Shown here piece by piece: positions 6,855 through 15,039 of a stretch of 64,000 nucleotides of DNA. Both the position numbers and the translations under genes were made by a program. The notes below the pieces were generated by a model. The model was not told the DNA's origin. It searched no databases and was given only the letters and a program-made list of their open reading frames with translations. Position 1 is the first letter of the stretch; each line of letters begins with the position of its first letter. Source of the DNA: an uncultured Eubacteriales bacterium (GTDB lineage: Bacteria > Bacillota > Clostridia > Lachnospirales > Lachnospiraceae); NCBI GenBank assembly GCA_900315015.1, contig OMXJ01000014.1, positions 1 to 64,000 on the forward strand, given 5' to 3'.

Positions 6855-9428
6855 ATGATAACTACAGATGCAATTTACAATACGCTGATAGCCTCTGGAA
6901 GTTATGAGGAAAGCGTCACGGGAACACTTAAGGACGGCAGCGGTGCTACCGTTCTTAATATCTCGAACGAATATATTAAAACAGGGAGCCTCATAATTGA
7001 TAATAAGTGTATCAACAATGATGATCTTGAACCAGGGGCAGTATATGCAGCGGAACTGAAAATAACCATTACCGGGAATGCGGGGCTTACAAGTTCACAG
7101 AAAAGCTCCTTGCAGAACGGGTCTTTGAATCTGACATATACCATAACGGACGGAGACAGCTCTTCGAGCATTTCTATCGGTATATATTACATAATTGAGG
7201 TCACTCTTAAGGATGAAGATGTAGAAATCATTGCAGAGGATATGATGAGCAGACTGAGCAAAAACATTCCTACGGCAGTGAGGGAAGATCTGAACTTTGT
7301 CGCCAGGACACCTTACGAATTACTAGATTTATGCTGTCAGAATTGCTCCACGTCAAAAAGACCTATAAGCCTTGCAAATGACGAAACTGAATTTGACACC
7401 TGGAGCAATGCCGATGCATCATTTTTGATACCGGTAACAGCTGATATCGCTACTTACAGGGATTTAGTGGCTGAAGTGGCCAAGATCATGGGATGCTTTG
7501 CCACAATAGATAAGAATACCAACGGGCTTATCCTGAAGAGGCTGAACCCTCACAGCAACAGCAATGTATGGAATTTAAACGAAGATATCAGATACAGGAC
7601 TGAAAAAAGCGGCTATATCTGCAAGTTCGGTAAGGTAGCTCTTGGGAATGTGTCTTATCCTACCACATCAGATGATGATGTGTCAGGGCTTATATTAAAT
7701 ATGAGAGCGAGTGAGCTGACAGATGATTCGGAGCTGCTGCCGGGAATCGTTCAGAATCTATATAATGAGATGGCTGGTATATCGTACAGACCTTGCAAAA
7801 TCGAATTTATGGGAAATATCGCTCTTGAAGTCGGGGATTGGATAGGCGTCAATTATACAGAAGATGAAACGACTTACACCTTCAGGACAATTATCACCCA
7901 CTTAAACTGGATCCTTAATGGCAAGGAATTGATAGAATCAACAGGAAGCTCAGCAGCAACAACGAAAAAAGTAGGCAGCAAGGGAAGCAACGAGAGCAGA
8001 GATAGCAGCAGTATAGACAACCTCACCAACCGCATAGAGACGCTCGAAAGCTCGGGTAGTGGCAATAAAATATATACAAGCACACAAAACCCTGACGATA
8101 CAAAAGGCAATGAAGGGGATATGTGGGTTAAGTACGAAACGCAAGAACCGATTGAAATATTGGATTGGGTTACGTTCAAATCTTTTAGTTTTACTTCGGA
8201 TGATATTTTAGCCTTGGAAACAATCAGTGGATATGCAGGAAGATGGAATTTTACGTTGGATTTGGTAATTACAATGCAATCTTCCTATAGCGGAGAACTA
8301 CTTGCAGCAGCTCCTATAGGATATCCATCACCTAAGCCTTATAGAATTGCATTAAATGCATTAAGAATTCCGCAGGGTAAGGTTACGGAGTTAGGCACTG
8401 GCGGATATATTTCACCTAATGATTTTAATATCGATGATTATATCGGTACAAGATTACGTATATCTCTAAATAATGTTGGTTTTGATGGTATTGGTAAAGA
8501 AGACCCTACAGGAGTTATATTTAAAGATTTTAGTGGGCCACCATATTATGAAGAAATCGTTAGAACTCATTGGGACTACTATAACTATTATCCTGCAGAT
8601 CCAAAGGTTAAATTTGTCATTGATGGCCGTAATGGGGTTGTTAAATTTCATGTATGTTCAATAGCGAGAAGCTATGGCGACTGGACATCTGGCGGAGTAG
8701 GTATAAAACCATACCGTCAAGGGTCTACATATGGATTGGCGGTTTTTGGAGATTATGGTCAAGCAAGCGATGGTATTGTAAATTTAATGCCGATGAGTAA
8801 TAACATTATTGATCATGGTGATGTCATTGAAACAATTACGGCTCCGAACAAAATAAAAAATGAGCATATCAAAATCGAAAATGTATGGACTGAAAGAGGC
8901 GATTCTGATACATCAGTAGAATATACTCCATCTTCAGAAGTTATGACAAATCCATACGGTACGCTTACTGTTAATGGAAAGACAGTTGCTATTACAGGAC
9001 CGTTTAATCCGCCACCTCCAGGCATTGATCCGGTATATACAGATGGTACTTTAATTGCTACTTATTATGCAAGCGATCCGCTATTTGGTCCTATAGAAAC
9101 GCCAATATACGCGCCGCCATCTTCAAAAATAATATCGCATACCACAGCCGAATGGGAAAGCTTGGGTGTGTCTACAGTTTCCGAGAGCGGCGTACTTTAT
9201 GTTTATACAGATTACAAGCAGGATGAATCTGGGAAAAACATCCCTGGATTCAAAATGGGAGACGGGAATGCATATGTCGCAGACCTGCCTTTTTCATCAG
9301 CTATGTTTGATATGCATATGAGCAATACTGATATTCATATCACAGCAGCCGAAAGAGAGAAGTGGAACAATAAAGTTTCGGTTCTTATGAATGAACCAAA
9401 TAACAACCTGTTTTTTATAACAGGATAA
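6855..9428 (+). CDS. Phage tail hub / receptor-binding structural protein
   Basis: The protein has 857 residues. The N-terminal 370 residues look like a baseplate hub domain. A Ser/Gly/Asn linker and short coiled coil (about 380-400) are followed by a segment NPDDTKGNEGDMWVKYE common in tail-associated fibres. Residues about 437-735 form a beta-rich region whose DNA is visibly more AT-rich than the flanks, suggesting a swapped receptor-binding module. The C-terminus carries IHITAAEREKWNNKV, a motif frequent at the ends of clostridial tail proteins. It would sit at the tail tip. No peptidase signature was recognised, so an endopeptidase role is not supported. Confidence 0.65.
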   Translation: MITTDAIYNTLIASGSYEESVTGTLKDGSGATVLNISNEYIKTGSLIIDNKCINNDDLEPGAVYAAELKITITGNAGLTSSQKSSLQNGSLNLTYTITDGDSSSSISIGIYYIIEVTLKDEDVEIIAEDMMSRLSKNIPTAVREDLNFVARTPYELLDLCCQNCSTSKRPISLANDETEFDTWSNADASFLIPVTADIATYRDLVAEVAKIMGCFATIDKNTNGLILKRLNPHSNSNVWNLNEDIRYRTEKSGYICKFGKVALGNVSYPTTSDDDVSGLILNMRASELTDDSELLPGIVQNLYNEMAGISYRPCKIEFMGNIALEVGDWIGVNYTEDETTYTFRTIITHLNWILNGKELIESTGSSAATTKKVGSKGSNESRDSSSIDNLTNRIETLESSGSGNKIYTSTQNPDDTKGNEGDMWVKYETQEPIEILDWVTFKSFSFTSDDILALETISGYAGRWNFTLDLVITMQSSYSGELLAAAPIGYPSPKPYRIALNALRIPQGKVTELGTGGYISPNDFNIDDYIGTRLRISLNNVGFDGIGKEDPTGVIFKDFSGPPYYEEIVRTHWDYYNYYPADPKVKFVIDGRNGVVKFHVCSIARSYGDWTSGGVGIKPYRQGSTYGLAVFGDYGQASDGIVNLMPMSNNIIDHGDVIETITAPNKIKNEHIKIENVWTERGDSDTSVEYTPSSEVMTNPYGTLTVNGKTVAITGPFNPPPPGIDPVYTDGTLIATYYASDPLFGPIETPIYAPPSSKIISHTTAEWESLGVSTVSESGVLYVYTDYKQDESGKNIPGFKMGDGNAYVADLPFSSAMFDMHMSNTDIHITAAEREKWNNKVSVLMNEPNNNLFFITG

Positions 9429-9443
9429 TAAAAGGAGGATTTT

Positions 9444-10589
9444 ATGCCATATATTGACAAAATAACACTACCTACCGGTACAACCTACGATTTGCAGGAC
9501 AGCGGAGCGAGAACGCTGATTGAAAACCTTGGCGGCAAGGCTTTCAGGTTTATCGGAGCAACAACAACGTCACTGACGGACGGAGCAACAACTAACCCGA
9601 TCACAATCAATAACACACAGGTTACAGCAACTCAGGGAGATGTTGTATGGTCTGGTGCTGGTGAATACGTCTGGGACGGAACAGCCTGGAGACTCTTCGG
9701 TGACACGTCAGAGTTCGGTGCGCTGGCTAAAAAGGATTCCGTTACAGGCTCAACGAGTTATAAGCCAGCCGGAACTGTTAGCAAGCCGACTTTCACAGGT
9801 ACGGAAGCAACATTATCAGCAAGTTATACTCCAGCCGGAAGTGTATCGCAGCCGACATTCACAGGCACGGAAGCGACCATATCGGCAAGTTATACTCCAG
9901 CCGGAAGTGTTACAATAAGCAAAGCAAGCTCCGGAACGGCTAACTATACGCCTGAAGGTACTGTAAGCAAGCCTTCATTCACAGGAACGGCTGGAACAGC
10001 GACAGCAAGCTATACACCTGCCGGCACCATCACAATAAGCAAGGCAAGTTCTGGAACAGCTAACTATACTCCAGCAGGAACAGTAAGTACACCGACCATC
10101 ACAGTAACACCTAATACAACGAGCGTTAAGCCTTTCGGGTCAGCAGGTACGCTACCAAGCTTTACAGCAACAGTAAGCGGAACAACTCTGTCACTTGGAT
10201 GGAGCGCAGGTACTCTTCCATCGGCTGGAACGGCTGTAACAGTAGCGACTGGCATTAAGTCTGCTACATCTACTCAGCCGACATTTACAGGCACGGGGGC
10301 AAAGCTTGACGCCACATTCAGCGGTACAGCTGCAACTATATCATCAAGTTATACTCCATCGGGTTCGATATCACAGCCGACATTTACAGGAACAGGGGCG
10401 AAACTAGATGCAACATTTACAGGTACAGCTGGCACTGTTTCAACGGAATATACTCCAGCAGGTACTGTAAGTAAGCCGACATTTACAGGAACAGCAGGAA
10501 CAGCTACAACAAAGTATACTCCTGCTGGTTCAGTTTCTCAGCCAACATTTACAGGCACGAATGCAACAATTACAATCACATCAACCTGA
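9444..10589 (+). CDS. Repetitive phage tail-fibre-like protein
   Basis: The protein has 381 residues. Residues 1-90 hold a docking-like segment (IDKITLPTGTTYDLQD) followed by a domain containing QGDVVWSGAGEYVWDG. The rest is a Thr/Ser/Gly/Pro-rich repeat built from YTPAGSVSQPTFTGT-type units of about 20-24 residues in several registers, likely an elongated beta fibre. The opening segment is shared with the next gene, suggesting both attach to the same site on the tail tip. It has a GGAGG site 6 bases before the ATG. The role in host binding is inferred. Confidence 0.6.
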   Translation: MPYIDKITLPTGTTYDLQDSGARTLIENLGGKAFRFIGATTTSLTDGATTNPITINNTQVTATQGDVVWSGAGEYVWDGTAWRLFGDTSEFGALAKKDSVTGSTSYKPAGTVSKPTFTGTEATLSASYTPAGSVSQPTFTGTEATISASYTPAGSVTISKASSGTANYTPEGTVSKPSFTGTAGTATASYTPAGTITISKASSGTANYTPAGTVSTPTITVTPNTTSVKPFGSAGTLPSFTATVSGTTLSLGWSAGTLPSAGTAVTVATGIKSATSTQPTFTGTGAKLDATFSGTAATISSSYTPSGSISQPTFTGTGAKLDATFTGTAGTVSTEYTPAGTVSKPTFTGTAGTATTKYTPAGSVSQPTFTGTNATITITST

Positions 10590-10602
10590 TAAGGAGGATT
10601 AA

Positions 10603-12672
10603 ATGGCAAATATTGATACTATTAAAGTGCCCAATGGTACGAGCTATGAACTCCAGGATAAATACAAGAGCGGCGTGTATTTCGTTATGGGCACACAGAC
10701 AGCTGCTACCAATGCGTGGACTGGTGTATTGCACGGTGTGAGTGCTCTCTTCGATGGTCTTACAATTCTGTACTATCTGCCTTACTATAGTAATGTAAAT
10801 CCAACCCTAAATCTCACACTTGACAATGGTACTACGACAGGGGCAATTAATTGTTTTATTGACAACAATGACAGATTGTCACGCTATACGGCAGATTCAA
10901 TTATCAGGCTTACTTATATAAGTGGTACGGAACAAACAGAAGCAAGCTGGCGAGTTTTAACGTATAGATGCTATAAAGAAGATGCTGCAAATAATAATGT
11001 GGCTTTAGGGGACGTTTCTTCATTGTCAAGAAGTCAAAAATTTGGGACTGCAACATACGCGCTTACGGAAGGAGATCACAATAAGGCTACTGGAAATTCG
11101 TCTCATGCAGAAGGAAGTTATAATACTGCTAGTGGAGTTAATTCCCATGTAGAGGGGCATACATCAAATGCAACAGGTGATATATCCCATGCAGAGGGGA
11201 ATAATACAACCGCCAGTGGGAACTATTCTCACGCGGAAGGTAATGTTGCAAAAGCGACAGGTGATTCGTCTCACGCAGAAGGCGTTAGTACAACTGCTAG
11301 TGGAGGCTATTCTCACGCAGAAGGGGCGAATACGCAAGCGCTTGGAGACAGATCACACGCAGAAGGCGGTGCAACAAAAGCCAATAAAACAGCGTCTCAT
11401 GCAGAAGGTGGTGGAACAACCGCAAATGACACTGCTGCACACGCAGAAGGGGCAAGTACTACAGCTTCAGGAGCTGCTGCACATTCAGAAGGAAGCAACA
11501 CAACTGCTAGCGCCGGAGCGTCTCATTCAGAAGGCAGTCAGTCAACGGCTAGTGGAGTCGCCGCACATGCAGAAGGCAGCGGTACGACAGCAAGCGGTAC
11601 GGGCAGTCATTCAGAAGGACATACAAACACGGCAGAAGCGCAATATGCGCACGCAGAAGGCGAAGGAAATATCGTGTCAGGAGCTCAATCACACGTAGAA
11701 GGAAGCGGAAACACAATAAATTCCACTGCAAGTAATGCACACGCCGAGGGAAACAACAACACTGTTAATGGAGCTAATGCTCACGCAGAAGGATTATCGA
11801 ATACAGTACAGGCTATAGCATATCACTCTCACGTAGAGGGAGCTGGCAACAATGTCACAGGAGAAGCCGCACATGCCGAGGGAATTAACAATGCCGCAGG
11901 TGAGACCGCACATGCAGAAGGGAATGGCTGTCAGGCTACTGGTCGTGCATCTCATGCCGAGGGATTATCAAATGTCGCTTCTGGTGAGGCAGGACATAGC
12001 GAAGGAGTCACCAATACAGTTTCGGGTAGAGGCTCTCACGCTGAGGGTGGCGGATGTACTGCAACAGGAGATTTCGCACATGCAGAGGGATTTAGCACAC
12101 TTGCATCCGGCGGCAATTCTCACGCAGGTGGCGGTGGAACAATTGCAAGCAAATGGGCACAGACGGCCGTGGGCAGATATAACCTGGGAACTGAACCAGA
12201 ACAAATAGCGTTTCTTGTTGGTGGAGGAACTGGTACGGAAACAGAAAATCGGCGCACTGTATTCGGAGTCAGCACAAGCGGAATGACACATTCAAGTATT
12301 GGTTTTACCTTTGGCGCTGGTATAACATCCAGCTTTCCTACAGAAAGATTAAACTGGGATTATAATGACGTCGGGGTCAGCACATCCGTCGGTATTCAAG
12401 CATATCTGAAGGCATATCTGAAGAAAATAGTAACATCCAACGCAGGACTGCAGGGCGGTGTCATAACTAATGTAAATAACAGTACAACCGGATACGTACA
12501 TATGTATTTCCACTATGCTGTGGCTGATTACAACAACACCGGGTTGCCAAAAAAGATGATAGGCATATTCCACGGTCATAGCGGCGATATCTGGCAGTTC
12601 AAAACGGAAGAAGGAGTGTTCTATTCAAGATGTCTATTCACGAATTCAAGCCCATCGTGGACGCAGAGCTGA
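10603..12672 (+). CDS. Phage fibre with 25 YadA-head-like SHAEG repeats
   Basis: The protein has 689 residues. The N-terminus (IDTIKVPNGTSYELQD) resembles that of the preceding fibre gene. Residues about 167-530 consist of 25 repeats of roughly 14 residues with the core (S/A)H(A/V/S)EG followed by a T/N-rich turn and T(A)SG. This is the left-handed beta-roll signature of YadA/Hep-Hag trimeric adhesin heads. The C-terminal 160 residues are non-repetitive and may be the receptor-binding knob. It is preceded by AAGGAGG. A trimeric fibre is expected from the fold family. Repeat number may vary between strains. Confidence 0.7.
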   Translation: MANIDTIKVPNGTSYELQDKYKSGVYFVMGTQTAATNAWTGVLHGVSALFDGLTILYYLPYYSNVNPTLNLTLDNGTTTGAINCFIDNNDRLSRYTADSIIRLTYISGTEQTEASWRVLTYRCYKEDAANNNVALGDVSSLSRSQKFGTATYALTEGDHNKATGNSSHAEGSYNTASGVNSHVEGHTSNATGDISHAEGNNTTASGNYSHAEGNVAKATGDSSHAEGVSTTASGGYSHAEGANTQALGDRSHAEGGATKANKTASHAEGGGTTANDTAAHAEGASTTASGAAAHSEGSNTTASAGASHSEGSQSTASGVAAHAEGSGTTASGTGSHSEGHTNTAEAQYAHAEGEGNIVSGAQSHVEGSGNTINSTASNAHAEGNNNTVNGANAHAEGLSNTVQAIAYHSHVEGAGNNVTGEAAHAEGINNAAGETAHAEGNGCQATGRASHAEGLSNVASGEAGHSEGVTNTVSGRGSHAEGGGCTATGDFAHAEGFSTLASGGNSHAGGGGTIASKWAQTAVGRYNLGTEPEQIAFLVGGGTGTETENRRTVFGVSTSGMTHSSIGFTFGAGITSSFPTERLNWDYNDVGVSTSVGIQAYLKAYLKKIVTSNAGLQGGVITNVNNSTTGYVHMYFHYAVADYNNTGLPKKMIGIFHGHSGDIWQFKTEEGVFYSRCLFTNSSPSWTQS

Positions 12673-12700
12673 TGAGCTTAAAACAAATAACTTTTTATTT

Positions 12701-12739
12701 AAACCAAGTTAAACCGAGTTAAACCAAGTTAAAACCAAG
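12701..12739 (+). repeat. Short tandem repeat (10-bp AAACCAAGTT unit)
   Basis: Nearly four copies of AAACCAAGTT (one with a G substitution, the last with an extra A) fill the gap between the fibre gene and the holin gene, ending just before the AAGGAG ribosome-binding site of the holin. Confidence 0.8.
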
Positions 12740-12752
12740 TAAGGAGAAGCAT

Positions 12753-12968
12753 ATGACACAGATTAAGCAGAGCATATCAAGTAAAAATTGGTGGAAGGCG
12801 GCAGGCATTAGAGCGCTGAAGACGTGCGCTCAAACTGCTATCGCAACTATAGGTACAAGTGCAGTAATGTCAGAGGTCAATTGGATCATGGTGCTTTCTG
12901 CATCAGTCTTGAGCGGAATACTCTCAGTACTGACCAGCATTGCTGGATTACCAGAAGTAGAGGAGTAG
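12753..12968 (+). CDS. Phage holin (r1t-like)
   Basis: The 71-residue protein has a charged N-terminus (about 1-20) with the pair NWW, then two hydrophobic segments at about 23-39 and 44-64 separated by SEVNW, and an acidic C-terminus (PEVEE). This matches small class II holins of the r1t type, which form lesions in the inner membrane to release the endolysin. The position between fibres and endolysin supports it. AAGGAG precedes the ATG. Confidence 0.8.
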   Translation: MTQIKQSISSKNWWKAAGIRALKTCAQTAIATIGTSAVMSEVNWIMVLSASVLSGILSVLTSIAGLPEVEE

Positions 12969-12974
12969 AGGAGA

Positions 12975-13292
12975 ATGATTGATATTAATCTTTTAATCGC
13001 AATCGGAGGGATTGCGATAACTTTGATTTTCTCAATTCTGTCGCAGAACAGAGCTAACAAGAATTCTGTTAAAGACGAAATCGAGAAGGCGAAGGCAGAG
13101 GCAAAAAAGCAAGCACGTGTGGAATCAAAACTTGACGAAATAAGTTCTGATACGAAAGATATTAAATCAGACCTACGAAACGTTAAGTCTGACATCAGTT
13201 CTATCAATGAAAGGCTGATAATAGTGGAACAGAGCACGAAGTCGGCACATCGTAGGATTGACAGCATTGAGAAAGGCGGTGAAGAAGAGTGA
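12975..13292 (+). CDS. Membrane-anchored coiled-coil lysis-cassette protein
   Basis: The protein has 105 residues with one N-terminal membrane segment (about 4-20) followed by a highly charged region with Ile/Leu heptads (about 40-95), predicted to be coiled coil. Small proteins of this design (XhlA-like or antiholin/spanin-like accessory proteins) are common between holin and endolysin. It is 6 bases from the holin stop and overlaps the endolysin start by GTGA, so the three genes form one lysis cassette. The exact role is unknown. Confidence 0.55.
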   Translation: MIDINLLIAIGGIAITLIFSILSQNRANKNSVKDEIEKAKAEAKKQARVESKLDEISSDTKDIKSDLRNVKSDISSINERLIIVEQSTKSAHRRIDSIEKGGEEE

Positions 13293-13879
13293 TAAGCTGG
13301 TATGAATTTGTCGCAAATGCATTGAGAGCAAAGGGCGTCAATTACAGATACGGCGCAAAGATGGAAGTTCTAGGGACTAAAAGGCAGGAGCTCCTAATTA
13401 AGATGTATCCGAAATATTATGCAGGGTCAAGAAAGCAGAAGGCACTTGAAACAGCAGGAAAGCTTGCAACGGACTGTTCGGGACTTGTGACTTGGGCAGC
13501 AGGAACAGCTCCGCTCTCTAGTTCAGCGATTGCAGATGATGCCATCGAGAGCATTCCTATCGACAAAGTCACAGAAAAGCACATCGGCTGGGCGGTATGG
13601 AAAAAGGGACATATTGGCATCTACATCGGGAACGGAAAGTGCATCGAAGCAAGGGGATTTGATTACGGAGTAAGCATATGGACACTCAAAAACCGTGACT
13701 TCACTCACGCATTGAAGCTTGATTTCGTGGACTATGATGCGTTCCCCCAGGAAAAAGGCACTGATCCCATCAATGTATTCATGCAGGCGCTGGCTAATAA
13801 GGCAGGGGCAAAGATTGAGGTAGATGGAATCACGGGAGCTAATACAAAGGCAGCCGTTGAAAGATTCCTTCTGAAATAA
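13289..13879 (+). CDS. Phage endolysin, NlpC/P60-type peptidase
   Basis: The 196-residue protein carries DCSGLVTWA at about residues 62-70, giving the catalytic Cys, and KKGHIGIYIG followed by CIEARG, giving the His. Both are the hallmarks of NlpC/P60 peptidoglycan peptidases that cleave stem peptides. The last 45 residues (IEVDGITGANTKAAVERFL) resemble a degenerate peptidoglycan-binding repeat. The start is GTG, overlapping the previous stop. There is no signal peptide, so export through the adjacent holin is expected. It is the last late gene before the terminator. Confidence 0.82.
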   Translation: MISWYEFVANALRAKGVNYRYGAKMEVLGTKRQELLIKMYPKYYAGSRKQKALETAGKLATDCSGLVTWAAGTAPLSSSAIADDAIESIPIDKVTEKHIGWAVWKKGHIGIYIGNGKCIEARGFDYGVSIWTLKNRDFTHALKLDFVDYDAFPQEKGTDPINVFMQALANKAGAKIEVDGITGANTKAAVERFLLK

Positions 13880-13906
13880 AGCTTGACGCGCGAGATTAAA
13901 GACAGA

Positions 13907-13958
13907 CAAAAAGAGAGTGCTGCGCAGTCGACATATATGCAGCACTCTCTTTTTTTTT
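13907..13958 (+). terminator. Terminator of the phage late operon
   Basis: AGAGAGTGCTGC pairs with GCAGCACTCTCT across a short loop and is followed by nine T residues. It ends the lysis cassette. Confidence 0.92.
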
Positions 13959-13959
13959 A

Positions 13960-14335
13960 CATTTAGAAATGACGAAAGGAAAACAACTAAGATCCCAATC
14001 TGTCCGTACCTGCTCCGGACATTTTTATTCTACCACATTCCGGAGCATATTGCAAAGGTAAAAGCTTATACAGATATTTTGTAAAACAATATTTTTTACA
14101 ATCTTTTTGTTAGTTTTTTTCACCCAGGAAAAGGGCAAAAAAGGGCAAAAAAAGGGCGAAACCGCTCCGAAAAAGTGCATGGCCACGAAAATTTGCATTC
14201 TGAAAAGTGCTGATTTCAAGCGCCTTACAGAGTTTTCGTAAAATATCAGATTAAAAGAAAATTTTAGAGTTGATTTTTTTAGTGTTTTCTGTTATTATCT
14301 TTTGTGGAATATTGTGAATTTGGAGGAACAAAAGC
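13960..14335. other. Prophage-host boundary region, no gene
   Basis: This 376-bp AT-rich stretch holds no convincing gene. It contains a perfect 8-bp inverted repeat, TGCTCCGG at 14011-14018 and CCGGAGCA at 14040-14047, short repeats of AAAAAGGGC around 14130-14160, and a promoter (14270-14298) for the next host gene. The right attachment site of the prophage must lie at or near here if the prophage ends after the lysis cassette. No tRNA target is visible. Confidence 0.5.
14270..14298 (+). promoter_or_regulatory. Sigma-A promoter
   Basis: TTGATT and TATTAT are separated by 17 bases, 37 bases before the ATG at 14336. Confidence 0.6.
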
Positions 14336-14839
14336 ATGCCTACCTGGGCGATTGTATTAATCATTGTAATAGTTGTAATTATAGCAGCGTTTGTAGCGCT
14401 TGGCATTTATGCTAATAAGATGCAGAAGAAGGCAGAAGCTTCTCAGGCAGAAATAAAGCAGAATGCGCAGACAGTTTCAATCTTTGTAATCGACAAAAAG
14501 AGAATGAAGCTTAAAGAAGCTGGATTTCCACAGATAGTAATAGATCAGACACCTAAGTATCTTCGTGGAACAAAGGTTCCAGTTGTAAAGGCAAAAATCG
14601 GTCCAAGAGTAATGAATATGATGTGTGACGAGAAGGTATTTGATTATGTACCTACCGGTAAGGAAGTAAAGGCACAGATCAATGGTATTTACATCATTGG
14701 CGTAAAGGCACTTCGTGGACAGCTTGACAGCAAGCCAGAGAAAAAGGGCTTCTGGGCAAGAATGCGTGCAAAGGCAGAGAAGACTCTTGAAGAAAATAAT
14801 AAAGAGAAGGCTGCAGCAAAAGCAAAGAAAAAGAAATAA
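14336..14839 (+). CDS. Single-pass membrane protein with basic tail, function unknown
   Basis: The 167-residue protein has one very hydrophobic N-terminal helix (about 4-25, rich in Val and Ile), a coil, then a cytoplasmic alpha/beta-looking domain containing KVPVVKAKIGPRVMNMMCDE, and a strongly basic low-complexity C-terminus (KAAAKAKKKK). I do not recognise a named family, and similar small anchored proteins occur in Lachnospiraceae. It is monocistronic, with its own promoter and terminator, the first host gene after the prophage. TGGAGG lies upstream of the ATG. Confidence 0.65.
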   Translation: MPTWAIVLIIVIVVIIAAFVALGIYANKMQKKAEASQAEIKQNAQTVSIFVIDKKRMKLKEAGFPQIVIDQTPKYLRGTKVPVVKAKIGPRVMNMMCDEKVFDYVPTGKEVKAQINGIYIIGVKALRGQLDSKPEKKGFWARMRAKAEKTLEENNKEKAAAKAKKKK

Positions 14840-14854
14840 AAAGGGGATTTGCCT

Positions 14855-14890
14855 ATACCGGGCTGGGGTTACAACAGTCCGGTATTTTTT
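14855..14890 (+). terminator. Intrinsic terminator
   Basis: TACCGGGCTG pairs with CAGTCCGGTA (one G-T pair), followed by TTTTTT, just downstream of the membrane protein gene. Confidence 0.88.
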
Positions 14891-14898
14891 ATTTATTT

Positions 14899-15003
14899 GT
14901 ATGTGAGGAAAACTGACGTGTTTAGTAAATATTGTATGTGAGGAAAACTAACGTGTTTAGTAAATATTGTATGTGAGGAAAATTAACGTGTTTTGTAAAT
15001 AAA
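14899..15003 (+). repeat. Three 35-bp tandem repeats upstream of the glycosidase gene
   Basis: Three consecutive 35-bp units start at 14899, 14934 and 14969. All begin GTATGTGAGGAAAA, and the third diverges at its end. They lie in the 150-bp gap between a terminator and the secreted glycosidase start, so they could be regulator-binding sites or simple slippage products. Confidence 0.85.
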
Positions 15004-15039
15004 AATAGAAAAAAGAAGTATTTAAAAAGGGGATTTGAA

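Noticed and set aside
11168..12208. Alternative frames in the SHAEG fibre gene
   Set aside because: Repeat DNA leaves the other frames open; their proteins are unnatural in composition.
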